A DNA stretch of 32,017 nucleotides, from assembly GCA_016650045.1 (NCBI GenBank), contig JAENWK010000015.1:1-32017 (forward strand), read 5' to 3'. The DNA comes from Eubacteriaceae bacterium. Lineage in GTDB: Bacteria > Bacillota > Clostridia > Eubacteriales > Eubacteriaceae. Below are positions 14,118 through 22,358 of the stretch, piece by piece (the first letter of the stretch is position 1; every line of letters starts with the position of its first letter). A model generated the notes under the pieces. That model saw only the letters and a list, made by a program, of their open reading frames with translations. It did no database searches and was not told where the DNA came from. The position numbers and the translations under genes were made by a program.

Positions 14118-16163
14118 ATGCGAATAGCTACGGATATAGGCGGAACATTTACAGATATTGTCTATGTAACTAAGGATGGAACAATTGGTGTTGAAAAAGC
14201 ACATACAACACCACCTAATTTTGAAAAAGGGGTCATTGATGTTATAAAAAAAAGTGGCATATCAACCGAAGCCGTCAAGAGCCTCAATCATGGTACAACG
14301 GTTATAATCAATGCCATAACAGAGAGAAAAGGCGCCAAGACTGCTCTGATCACAACTAAGGGATTTAGAGACATGTTGGAAATTGCCAGAGGGAACAGGC
14401 CTGATTTGTTTAATTTAATGTACAAGAAGCCTGAAGTTTTTGTGCCACGTTATCTCAGACAGGAGGTTGAAGAACGAATCAATTACAAAGGTGAAGTTGT
14501 TACACCCCTTAAAGAAGATGATGTGAAGAGCTGCATTGATTACTTTAAGAAAGAAGGTGTTGAGGCTATTGCCGTAACATATCTTCATTCTTATAAAAAT
14601 AGCGATCATGAGAGACAGACCGTTGATCTGATCAAGAAACTTTGGCCAGAAGTATATGTGACAGGGTCATATGAGATTTCAAAGGAATTTCGTGAGTATG
14701 AACGCATAAGCACGACTGTTTTGAATTCATATGTCAAGCCTATAGCAGCCAAGTATATTGATGAACTCTATGGAAAACTAGAAGAGATTGGTATTAATTC
14801 ATCGAAATATATCATGCAGTCAAATGGCGGTACAACGACGTTTGAAAAAGCGAAAGAAACACCGATTAATATGATTGAATCGGGTCCTGTTGCAGGAATT
14901 TTCGGATCAGCCATGTTGGGTAAAATTCTAGGCGAAGAGAAAGTTATTGGATTTGATATTGGCGGGACAACTGCTAAATGTTCACTTATTGATGGTGGCG
15001 AAGTAAAAGTTACCACTGATCATAAAATTGAAAAAACAAATCGCACAGCAGGATACCCAGTCAAAGTACCGGTTGTCGACATTGTAGAAATCGGGAATGG
15101 CGGCGGATCAATCGCATGGGTTGATGAGGGTGGATCCCTCAAGGTTGGACCTCAATCAGCTGGAGCACTTCCTGGACCGGTAGCTTATGGTCAAGGTGGA
15201 ACTCAACCGACGACAACTGATGCCAATCTAATCATTGGCAGACTGTCACCTGATAATTTCGATATGCCAGTTGATATGGAAATGGTGAGGAAATCGGTTG
15301 AAGAAACGATTGCTAAGCCATTTGGGATCAGTATTGAGAAAGCGGCTCTTGGTATTATTCGAATAGCCAATGCAAATATGCTCAATGCTCTTAAATTGAT
15401 TTCAGTTAGAAAAGGATACGATCCTAGAGATTTTTCACTCGTTGCATTTGGTGGTGGTGGTCCAATGCATGCTGCACCATTGGCGAAAGAACTGGGAATC
15501 AAGAAAGTGATCATACCAGTTGCTGCATCCGTATTCTCTGCTTGGGGCATGTTGATGACAGACCTCAGACAGGATGATATCCAGACTTTCAATATAAGAT
15601 TGGATAAAATAGATTACGATCTAATCAATGGTCAGTGGAACAATATGGAGCAGATTGCTATTGATGAGTATTCTCAAAAGGGAATCGATCCTGAAAACGT
15701 TATTTTTGTTAGAAATTTGGACATGCGCTACTGGGGCCAGGAACATACGATTAAGGTATCGATATTCAATGATGATATTAATGAAATGAATCTTGCAAAC
15801 ATTATTGAACGATTTCATGTCGAGCATGAAAAGACTTACAACTTTAGAATAGACGACAGTTTGACTGAGATTGTGAATCTGCATTTGACGGCTTTCGGAA
15901 AAGTCGAAAAGACTGAATTAAAAAAACTGGATATTCTATCGAATGATCCAAATGATGCTATCAAAGAAGTAAGAAAGGTTGTTTTTGAGGAAGTTGGAGA
16001 GATTGATACCAAAGTTTATCTAAGAGATAAACTTTCACCTGAAATGGTAATAGATGGACCAGCAATTATTGAAGAAGTTACAACCTCAACGGTTGTCTAC
16101 CCGGGAATGCAATTAAGTGTGGATGCTTACGGCAATTTACTGATTAATACGGAGGTGGAGTAA
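14118..16163 (+). CDS. hyuA: Hydantoinase/oxoprolinase subunit A (ATP-binding)
   Basis: The 681-residue HyuA-type subunit starts at ATG after AGAGGAGAAAA. The N-terminal acetate/sugar-kinase/hsp70-like fold begins with the phosphate loop DIGGTFTDI (6-14). Later come GTTVIINAITERKGAKTALI, IESGPVAGIFGS and the second phosphate motif GFDIGGTTAKCSL. FGGGGPMHAAPLAKELGI and the C-terminal domain complete a normal length. With HyuB it forms the ATP-dependent hydantoinase/5-oxoprolinase/acetone-carboxylase superfamily complex. The cytosolic enzyme phosphorylates and opens a cyclic amide such as N-methylhydantoin, hydantoin or 5-oxoproline. The exact substrate is not readable. The NCS1 permease neighbour favours a hydantoin-like ring. 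Confidence 0.9.
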   Translation: MRIATDIGGTFTDIVYVTKDGTIGVEKAHTTPPNFEKGVIDVIKKSGISTEAVKSLNHGTTVIINAITERKGAKTALITTKGFRDMLEIARGNRPDLFNLMYKKPEVFVPRYLRQEVEERINYKGEVVTPLKEDDVKSCIDYFKKEGVEAIAVTYLHSYKNSDHERQTVDLIKKLWPEVYVTGSYEISKEFREYERISTTVLNSYVKPIAAKYIDELYGKLEEIGINSSKYIMQSNGGTTTFEKAKETPINMIESGPVAGIFGSAMLGKILGEEKVIGFDIGGTTAKCSLIDGGEVKVTTDHKIEKTNRTAGYPVKVPVVDIVEIGNGGGSIAWVDEGGSLKVGPQSAGALPGPVAYGQGGTQPTTTDANLIIGRLSPDNFDMPVDMEMVRKSVEETIAKPFGISIEKAALGIIRIANANMLNALKLISVRKGYDPRDFSLVAFGGGGPMHAAPLAKELGIKKVIIPVAASVFSAWGMLMTDLRQDDIQTFNIRLDKIDYDLINGQWNNMEQIAIDEYSQKGIDPENVIFVRNLDMRYWGQEHTIKVSIFNDDINEMNLANIIERFHVEHEKTYNFRIDDSLTEIVNLHLTAFGKVEKTELKKLDILSNDPNDAIKEVRKVVFEEVGEIDTKVYLRDKLSPEMVIDGPAIIEEVTTSTVVYPGMQLSVDAYGNLLINTEVE

Positions 16164-17909
16164 ATGAGTGAAGTAAAAAAAATGGACCAATTTACACTTG
16201 ATATCATTAAGGACTCATTGTATGCAATTGGCGAAGAGATGTTTATCTCGGTCGCCAGGTCTTCAAAGAGCCCAGTTATTTATGAAACTCTTGATTTTGC
16301 CTCAGCTATGACTGACAAATACGGTAATTTACTGACTCAAGGTAATGGTGTTACAGGATTTATTGGTCTTCTCAGTTTCATGGTTCAAGAAACAATTGAA
16401 AAGTTCGAGAAGAAGGGCAAGCTGTATCCTGGTGATATCATCATCATTAATGATCCATATTCGGGCGGGGGTTCACATCTATCTGATGTTGGTGTTGTAA
16501 TGCCGATTTACTACGAAGGAGAAATTGTCGCATATTCAGCAAACAAGGCTCACTGGACAGAGGTTGGCGGTAAGGATCCTGGATCATGGACAGTGGATTC
16601 AACAGAAATTTTTCAGGAAGGGATACAATTTCCTTGTATCAAATTGTTTGAGAGAGGACAGATCAACGAGCCACTCATTGACTTGATTAAAGCCAATGTA
16701 CGTTTTCCTGACTTGTCTATAGGTGATATGTGGGCACAGATTGCTGGTCTTAAGACAGGCGAGAAACGCTTTATTGAACTCTGTGACAAGTATTCGAAAG
16801 ACACAGTGATTTCTTCTATAAAAAGAATGTTAAAGACTAGTGAAGAAATTTCCAGAAAAGAAGTCATGAAATTGCCAGACGGCGTTTATGAAGCTACTGA
16901 TTTCATTGATGACGATGGACTGGGTAGTGGACCATTAAATATTCAAGTTAAAGTGACAATTGACGGGGACCGATTTATTTGTGATTTCAGAGGTTCACAT
17001 ATGCAAGTTCCAGGACCAATTAACGTAGCATTAGCTGGATTGAAATCAGCGGTTCGAACAATTTTCTTGGCTGCAACTAATCCTTCGCAGGATGTCAATG
17101 ATGGTGTCTTTACACCCCTTGAGATTATTGTAGATGATCGATCGATTTTCAATGCAAAAAGGCCAGCAGCTGTATCAACTTATTGGGAAACAATGATTGC
17201 TGGAGAGGATCTAATCTGGAAGGCGCTAGCACCAATTCTACCTGAAAGACTCCCGGCTGGACATTTATTGTCAGTATGTGCATTTGTTTTTACAGGAAAC
17301 CATCCTGAGACGTGTGAACCTTATATCGCTGTTGGACCATCTGTCGGAGGCTGGGGAGCAGGGCAAGGCAAAGATGGAGAGAATGGTCAATTTTGTATCG
17401 GTGACGGCGAAACATACAACATTCCTGTTGAAGTTATGGAAACACGTTATGGTTTGTTTGTTGATGAGTATCGTTTAAGAACAGATGGAGCAGGTGTTGG
17501 TGAATTCAGAGGTGGAACAGGTGTTGTCAGAACATATAGACAGCAAAATGAAGGCGGTTCATTCACCGGTACATTCGGTAGATTTAAGTACTTGCCATGG
17601 GGCATGAATGAGGGCGGCGAAGGCTCTAGAAATATGTTTGAGTTTGTTAAAGCGGACGGAACCGTTGATGGGCCTTATGGAAAATATGCTCGTCAGCCAC
17701 TAACTACAGGTGATGCGGTACGCATGAGCACAGCCACTGGCGGCGGTTATGGGAATCCTTTGAATCGTCCAGTTGAAAAAGTGGTTATGGACATTAAAAA
17801 CGGGTTTATTACTGCAGAGCAAGGTTTGAAGGATTACGGTGTAAAGATCAATTCCAATTCATTTGAAGTAATCGGATTGAGCCCTGAAAGGGAGAAAAAT
17901 GGCAAATAA
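16164..17909 (+). CDS. hyuB: Hydantoinase/oxoprolinase subunit B
   Basis: The ATG follows the hyuA stop without a gap. Its ribosome binding site (GGAGGTGG) lies inside the hyuA 3' end, showing translational coupling. The 581-residue product shows the HyuB signatures: NDPYSGGGSHLSDVGVVMPI, the HWTEVGGKDPGSW and STEIFQEGIQFP segments, GPSVGGWGAGQG and the C-terminal GGGYGNPLNRP. It forms the catalytic partner of HyuA in ATP-dependent opening of cyclic amides. Frame and length are normal, and no key segment is missing. It precedes the permease gene by 35 bp. Confidence 0.9.
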   Translation: MSEVKKMDQFTLDIIKDSLYAIGEEMFISVARSSKSPVIYETLDFASAMTDKYGNLLTQGNGVTGFIGLLSFMVQETIEKFEKKGKLYPGDIIIINDPYSGGGSHLSDVGVVMPIYYEGEIVAYSANKAHWTEVGGKDPGSWTVDSTEIFQEGIQFPCIKLFERGQINEPLIDLIKANVRFPDLSIGDMWAQIAGLKTGEKRFIELCDKYSKDTVISSIKRMLKTSEEISRKEVMKLPDGVYEATDFIDDDGLGSGPLNIQVKVTIDGDRFICDFRGSHMQVPGPINVALAGLKSAVRTIFLAATNPSQDVNDGVFTPLEIIVDDRSIFNAKRPAAVSTYWETMIAGEDLIWKALAPILPERLPAGHLLSVCAFVFTGNHPETCEPYIAVGPSVGGWGAGQGKDGENGQFCIGDGETYNIPVEVMETRYGLFVDEYRLRTDGAGVGEFRGGTGVVRTYRQQNEGGSFTGTFGRFKYLPWGMNEGGEGSRNMFEFVKADGTVDGPYGKYARQPLTTGDAVRMSTATGGGYGNPLNRPVEKVVMDIKNGFITAEQGLKDYGVKINSNSFEVIGLSPEREKNGK

Positions 17910-17944
17910 TGCTCAGGTTTTGCAAACAAATATAGGGGGGGGAA

Positions 17945-19291
17945 ATGGAAAAGAAAACGAATTATCAAGAAACACCAGAAGTAGATAAATCAACCAAGAT
18001 TGTCGATGAACCACTAGAGGCAGTGCCGCTGAATCAACGGCAGCACTGGCTGGCACCTACAATAATCTTTGGCGGGTTGGAATTTTGTATTCCGGTATTG
18101 ATGGTTGGTTCCATGCTAATTGGATCATTTGGATTCAAACAATTATTTCCAATATTATTTGTTGCCTTTATAGTTATCCAATGGGCAGGAAATGCACTCA
18201 ATGGATATATGGGAGCTAAGACAGGTCGAGCATCATCCGTATTGGCGAGATCGAGTTTTGGAGCAGCCCAGTCGCGTTTTATCATCGCAACTGTAATATT
18301 TATAGTTTGTTTGGGTTGGTGGGCAGTTCAAACGGCTGTAGCAGGAAATGCGATTTGCGCTATGCTTGGTATTGACTATGTAGCCAGATGGGGTACATGG
18401 GCAATCATTACTACAGTTATCGGTTTGATTTTTGCGATTCCTTCAATCATTGGATATTCATCCATGAAATGGACAGATTATGTCGCAGTACCAGCTGGTC
18501 TGATTTTAGTTGCGCTCGGTATTTATCTTTCATTTAAGAACTTCGGATTAGATGCAATTATGGCGTTTAAACCCCAGGCACAATCTATGACATTCCTAGG
18601 TGCTGTAAGTTTGATACTTAGTATCAATGTGTCACAATGGGTAATCGCAGCGGATTATACGCGCTTTGCAAAACCACGAATTAAAGATAATATGTTGATT
18701 CCACTCGGTATCATCGGTATCGGATTTCCACTCATGTACGTCGGTGCCATGATGGCGATTGGTCAGGGAACAGCGGATATCGTAGCGGTTATGGTAGCGT
18801 TAGGCTTCCCATTATGGGGATTTATCGTACTGTGGTTGTCAACTTGGACTAGTCAGTTAGTTAATAATTACACAATGGGATTGTCGCTCTCTAATTTATT
18901 TAATATCACTTCAAGCAAAGGGCGTTCGGTCATTACTTTGGCAGGGACTCTAATTGCAATAGCAGTAGCATTATCAGGAATATTGAATCACTTCATGGAT
19001 TTTTTATATCTAACAGCATTGGCTTATCCAGCAATGGCAGGAATTATGTTTGTGGATTTCTTCATTCGAAAGCAGGAATGGCAAGATAATAAAGGATGGA
19101 ATTGGATGGCAACAATTGCCTGGATTTCCGGTATTATTATAGGCTATTACACAACATATGTTAATCCGATAGGTTTACCAGCTATTCAGAACTTGGTGGT
19201 TTCTGGACTGGTATACTATATCTCTATGAAGACCAAAGCAAAAATTGCCCCTGACCATTTTACTCCAGCTCAGTTTTTGAGTCAAGAGTAG
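17945..19291 (+). CDS. NCS1-family cytosine/hydantoin-type permease
   Basis: This 448-residue membrane protein starts at ATG after a GGGGGGG site. The acidic N-terminal tail is followed by about twelve spans. NCS1 features include PLNQRQHW before TM1, NGYMGAKTGRASSVLARSSF in the TM2-3 region, WWAVQTAVAGNAI and a TM6-7 segment SQWVIAADYTRFAKP. The NCS1 family covers cytosine, purine, allantoin, thiamine and hydantoin (Mhp1) symporters driven by Na+ or H+. Placed directly behind hyuAB it most likely imports the cyclic ureide or amide that HyuAB opens. A hairpin terminator follows the stop. Confidence 0.85.
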   Translation: MEKKTNYQETPEVDKSTKIVDEPLEAVPLNQRQHWLAPTIIFGGLEFCIPVLMVGSMLIGSFGFKQLFPILFVAFIVIQWAGNALNGYMGAKTGRASSVLARSSFGAAQSRFIIATVIFIVCLGWWAVQTAVAGNAICAMLGIDYVARWGTWAIITTVIGLIFAIPSIIGYSSMKWTDYVAVPAGLILVALGIYLSFKNFGLDAIMAFKPQAQSMTFLGAVSLILSINVSQWVIAADYTRFAKPRIKDNMLIPLGIIGIGFPLMYVGAMMAIGQGTADIVAVMVALGFPLWGFIVLWLSTWTSQLVNNYTMGLSLSNLFNITSSKGRSVITLAGTLIAIAVALSGILNHFMDFLYLTALAYPAMAGIMFVDFFIRKQEWQDNKGWNWMATIAWISGIIIGYYTTYVNPIGLPAIQNLVVSGLVYYISMKTKAKIAPDHFTPAQFLSQE

Positions 19292-19305
19292 GTCGGGAAA
19301 TAGAT

Positions 19306-19345
19306 ACCGGGTCCTTGTACAGCCTATAAGGACCCGGTTTAATTT
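19306..19345 (+). terminator. Rho-independent terminator after permease gene
   Basis: A perfect 11-bp stem, ACCGGGTCCTT (19306-19316) and AAGGACCCGGT (19328-19338), is followed by TTAATTTT. It sits between the permease and the M24 gene, so it probably reduces rather than abolishes read-through into the latter. Confidence 0.8.
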
Positions 19346-19358
19346 TGGGAGGACAGCG

Positions 19359-20444
19359 ATGAACAAAGTTTATATCGAGAGAATGACTATTCAGATGAAG
19401 GCCAATCAATTAGATGCGATGCTGATTGTTCCATCAGATGAATTGAGGATGATGATTGGTATCAAGCCACTTCTTTGCGAACGATTCCAAGGCCTTTTCG
19501 TCAAGAGTGACGGGGATTATTTTTATTTTTGCAATCTCCTCAGTGGCGATGAAGTCCAGGAGATTCTAGGTGACGAGAAAGTCTTCACCTGGTTTGACAA
19601 TGACAGCTTTACAGTTGTTTTGAAAGACCTCATGATAAAACAAGAATTGATTGGAAAGACCATTGGTGTCAATGGCACCGCTAGGGCGTTTAATATCAAG
19701 AGAATCGAAGAGGCCATGGAGATTACCTTTGTAGATGGAAAGGGAATCATTGAGCAATTGAATATGATCAAGAATCAGGAAGAGCTTCAGGGATTGAGAG
19801 AGGCATCAAAAAAAGCGGACGAGGTAATGAAAAAAGCCATCTTATTCATACAGCCGGGTATGTCTGAAAAGAATATTGTTGACTTCATTGAGAATTCTTT
19901 TATGAATAGAGGATGTGTACCGGATTTTGCTTTGGTGGCATCTGGACCCAATAGCGCGCTACCTCATTATGCGGGAACTGAGCGAATTATTATGGAAAAG
20001 GATATCGTTCTCATGGATATAGGAGCCAAGTTCAAGGGGTTCAGTTCTGATACTACAAGGACGATTTTTGTAGGTGAACCATCTGAAAAGATGAAGGAAG
20101 TATATGAGTTGGTCTATAGAGCCAATCAAAAAGGTGAAATGGTTTCGGAGATTGGAACGCCAGTTGGAGAAGTCGATAGAGCTGCCAGGGAAGTGATTGT
20201 CTCAGGCGGTTATGGATTGTTTTTCACAACTCGTCTAGGCCATGGCATCGGGTATTCAACCCATGAAGAGCCATATATCAATCAAGTTAACAATAAGATT
20301 CTCTCTCCGGGAATGGCTTTCACGATTGAACCCGGTATTTATTTGAGAAATCAATTTGGCATTCGGATCGAAGATACCGTGATTATGACAGAAACAGGAC
20401 TAGAGATACTCAATCATGTTGAAAAGACAATAATTGTTATCTAA
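19359..20444 (+). CDS. M24-family metallohydrolase (Xaa-Pro dipeptidase/creatinase-like)
   Basis: This 361-residue protein starts at ATG behind GGGAGGACAGCG. The N-terminal creatinase-type domain (1-135) is followed by the pita-bread catalytic domain. All five dinuclear-metal ligands are visible: Asp220 (MDIGAK), Asp231 (SSDTTRT), His295 (LGHGIG), Glu324 (FTIEPG) and Glu338 (IRIEDT). The substrate-side His203 (LPHYAG) is also present. That supports an active metalloaminopeptidase/prolidase; true creatinases lack several metal ligands, so creatine hydrolysis is less likely. It lies after the hyuAB-permease genes and may cleave the ring-opened product or a related N-acyl/imino compound. It may equally be an ordinary dipeptidase. 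Confidence 0.82.
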   Translation: MNKVYIERMTIQMKANQLDAMLIVPSDELRMMIGIKPLLCERFQGLFVKSDGDYFYFCNLLSGDEVQEILGDEKVFTWFDNDSFTVVLKDLMIKQELIGKTIGVNGTARAFNIKRIEEAMEITFVDGKGIIEQLNMIKNQEELQGLREASKKADEVMKKAILFIQPGMSEKNIVDFIENSFMNRGCVPDFALVASGPNSALPHYAGTERIIMEKDIVLMDIGAKFKGFSSDTTRTIFVGEPSEKMKEVYELVYRANQKGEMVSEIGTPVGEVDRAAREVIVSGGYGLFFTTRLGHGIGYSTHEEPYINQVNNKILSPGMAFTIEPGIYLRNQFGIRIEDTVIMTETGLEILNHVEKTIIVI

Positions 20445-20477
20445 TTAAAGCAATAAAGGATAATCTTCAATAGATGA

Positions 20478-20508
20478 TAAGCACAACCAAATGGTTGCGC
20501 TTATTTTT
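20478..20508 (+). terminator. Rho-independent terminator closing the hyu cluster
   Basis: The stem TAAGCACAACC (20478-20488) pairs with GGTTGCGCTTA (20493-20503), with one G-T pair and a 4-base loop. A T-run follows. It ends transcription 34 bp past the M24 gene. Confidence 0.85.
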
Positions 20509-20590
20509 ATGAAAATATCTGCTGAAGTGAGATCGCAAGTTTCATAAAAACTTAAGAAAATAGGATTGGCTTAAATTTTGGATGTAGTTA

Positions 20591-20618
20591 TTGACATATG
20601 ATTTTTATGTATTATAAT
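20591..20618 (+). promoter_or_regulatory. Sigma-A promoter of the NifX-like gene
   Basis: TTGACA (20591-20596) and TATAAT (20613-20618) with a 16-bp spacer form a near-consensus promoter. The -35 is part of TTGACATATG, the same decamer found in the DUF134 promoter. Confidence 0.8.
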
Positions 20619-20685
20619 AATTAATAGCATATATCGATAGCTAGTTGTTATCAATATCAAATCAAATATATACGGAGGTTTATTT

Positions 20686-21054
20686 ATGAAAATTGCATTA
20701 CCAACGCGTGAGAATTTAATTGATAGTCATTTTGGTCATTGTGAGTATTATACAGTATTCACCATTAATGATGGCAACAAAGAAATACTAAGTCAGGAAA
20801 TTATCCCATCCCCGGTAGGCTGTGGCTGCAAATCAAATATTGCAACAACGCTTTCTCAAATGGGTGTAAACCTTTTGCTCGCCGGCAATATGGGTGAAGG
20901 AGCTGTGAATGTACTGAATAATGCAGGCATTGAAGTCGTCCGGGGATGCACCGGGGATGTTAAAGAAGTGGCTCTCAGCTGGCTTTCCGGATCTGTTCTG
21001 GATTCTGGTGAAATGTGCCACGCCCATGACGAAGGGCATGAATGCAGTCATTAA
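20686..21054 (+). CDS. NifX/NifB-type dinitrogenase iron-molybdenum cofactor family protein
   Basis: This 122-residue protein starts at ATG after ACGGAGG. It has the NifX/NafY/NifB C-terminal fold signature: MKIALPTRENLIDSHFGHCE, the SPVGCGCKSNIATTLSQMGV segment and the LLAGNMGEGAVNVLNNAGIE strand-helix unit. The C-terminus is rich in Cys/His (MCHAHDEGHECSH), probably a metal site. In organisms without nitrogenase such proteins are associated with iron-sulfur or metal-cofactor handling and often accompany MRP-type ATPases and DUF134 regulators. No nif genes are visible in this window. It has its own promoter and is likely monocistronic. Confidence 0.85.
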   Translation: MKIALPTRENLIDSHFGHCEYYTVFTINDGNKEILSQEIIPSPVGCGCKSNIATTLSQMGVNLLLAGNMGEGAVNVLNNAGIEVVRGCTGDVKEVALSWLSGSVLDSGEMCHAHDEGHECSH

Positions 21055-21065
21055 TTCACAAATCA

Positions 21066-21284
21066 TAAGATAGGCTTGTGAAAGAAGTGGTGAAAAGACT
21101 TCAGATAACTGAATGAAGCTTTCGAGATGCCATATGGCAAAAAAATGAGCGATAACAAAAAGAAGTGAGTCGTTAAAGTTGCCTTACTCAGGTGCTGAAA
21201 ATTTAGTTAGTCTGAAGGTAGGGTAGAACTAGATGGCTTTTATTAAGGTAAAGTATTGCTAGTTTAACAATATGAATAATAAAT
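21066..21284 (+). ncRNA. Unassigned multi-hairpin intergenic region (candidate structured RNA)
   Basis: In the 654-bp gap between the NifX-like and DUF134 genes, several local stems follow one another. They are CTTCA...TGAAG containing TCAG-ATAA-CTGA (about 21098-21118), the palindrome TGCCATATGGCA (21128-21139), TGAGT...ACTCA (about 21167-21191) and TAGTT...AACTA (about 21205-21231). They end at a terminator at 21285-21338. No coding frame explains the stretch. It could be a 3' UTR of the NifX-like gene, a small RNA, or the decayed 5' part of a group II intron. I cannot match it to a known RNA family. Confidence 0.35.
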
Positions 21285-21338
21285 AAGCCAGTGAAGCAAG
21301 TATTTCTTGAAAGAAATTCTGTTTTGTTGGCTTTTTTG
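21285..21338 (+). terminator. Terminator-like long hairpin with T-run
   Basis: AAGCCA (21285-21290) pairs with TGGCTT (21328-21333), followed directly by TTTT. An inner hairpin ATTTCTT-GA-AAGAAAT sits in the loop. An 11-base direct repeat GTGAAGCAAGT occurs at 21291-21301 and again at 21349-21359. The remainder to 21630 shows no gene. Confidence 0.6.
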
Positions 21339-21632
21339 TTCGGCTATGGTGAAGCAAGTGTATGAAAATTATTTTCCTGAGGAGTTTATGCATCACCTAC
21401 AATTTATTATACCTGTTTTTCAAGCTTCCAAAATTATAAAATAAACACCATATCATTGCAAGATTTCTATAATATAATAAACATAGTTCTGGAAATATGT
21501 TTATTAAAGCGTATAATACTAAATAAAGGAACAGCTTGAAATGGATCACAAATTAAAATAGTTAGAAATCAGTTATTGGGAAATATTTTAAATTGAAGTA
21601 GCGGTATCGTTTTAAATTAAATAAATAGTAAT

Positions 21633-21683
21633 TGACATATGTTATTAAAGAGGTGTAATAAAAAGTGTTAACGACATATGTTA
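21633..21683 (+). promoter_or_regulatory. DUF134 gene promoter with repeated GACATATGTTA
   Basis: TTGACA (21633-21638) and TAATAA (21656-21661) are 17 bp apart. GACATATGTTA occurs at 21634-21644, over the -35, and again at 21673-21683, downstream of the -10. The 39-bp periodicity and overlap with the promoter suggest an autoregulatory operator for the HTH protein encoded next. Confidence 0.6.
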
Positions 21684-21708
21684 ATAATTTAAAAGAGGAG
21701 TAACACAT

Positions 21709-22065
21709 ATGCCAAGACCCGTTAAATGGAGAAAAGTCTGTTGTCTGCCTGAAACTAATTTATTTGGACCGCTTAATGCGAAAAACCTGGATGAGGGCAT
21801 CATCACAATGTCTGTAGAAGAATATGAAACCATTCGCCTCATTGACCTGGAAGGAATGCTTCAGGAAGAGTGCGCCGAAAGTATGAACGTGGCTCGAACA
21901 ACGGTGCAGCGTATTTATAATGATGCCCGAAAAAAACTAGCCGATGCGTTGATTAATGGCAATGTTTTAAAAATAGAAGGCGGCAATTATAAATTGTGTG
22001 AAGAGGGACAACAAGTATACGGATGCGGCAGATGCCGTAGAGGGAGATTCAAAGACCGAGATTGA
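21709..22065 (+). CDS. DUF134-family HTH regulator
   Basis: This 118-residue protein starts at ATG after AGAGGAGTAACAC. It has the family opening [20 protein letters not shown] and a sigma-70-region-4-like helix-turn-helix ([40 protein letters not shown]). The Cys-rich tail ([10 protein letters not shown]) together with the N-terminal CC may bind a metal or iron-sulfur cluster. DUF134 proteins commonly neighbour NifX/NifB-like proteins, as here. A role as metal or iron-sulfur responsive regulator of both genes is an inference, supported by the shared promoter decamer. Confidence 0.85.
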   Translation: MPRPVKWRKVCCLPETNLFGPLNAKNLDEGIITMSVEEYETIRLIDLEGMLQEECAESMNVARTTVQRIYNDARKKLADALINGNVLKIEGGNYKLCEEGQQVYGCGRCRRGRFKDRD

Positions 22066-22232
22066 ACATGTGAGCGGTGACTCCCACATTGTAAATGATG
22101 ACGGGTCAATTGATTTTTCACAGATTAAATTTCTTTGATATAGTGTGTTTATATGCATTTCTCATTTATGGAAGAGGATGTTTTCAGGACGATAATACCT
22201 TTGAGCCCCTCAAGACACCCCCCAAGCTGAGA

Positions 22233-22258
22233 TGGTAGTGTCATACTTGACACTACCA
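22233..22258. repeat. Perfect 11-bp hairpin TGGTAGTGTCA/TGACACTACCA
   Basis: Arms 22233-22243 and 22248-22258 with loop TACT. It lies 170 bp past the DUF134 gene and about 100 bp beyond the stop of the minus-strand tetR gene. There is no T-run on either side, so a simple terminator is unlikely. The rest of the 22066-22358 gap shows nothing else. Confidence 0.6.
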
Positions 22259-22358
22259 CCCTAACAAGAATGGGAAAGTTATGATAAAAGCATTCTCTGA
22301 AATGGCATCAATTAATGATGCTGTTTTTATTTTTTGAATTTTCATGATTTGTGAAATA

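Noticed and set aside
19359-20444. Calling the M24 protein a true creatinase
   Set aside because: Creatinases lack several of the metal ligands, whereas all five are intact here, which fits a prolidase-type metallohydrolase better.
20686-21054. Evidence for nitrogen fixation from the NifX-like gene
   Set aside because: No nifH, nifD, nifK or other nif genes are present, and this family is widespread in non-fixing anaerobes.
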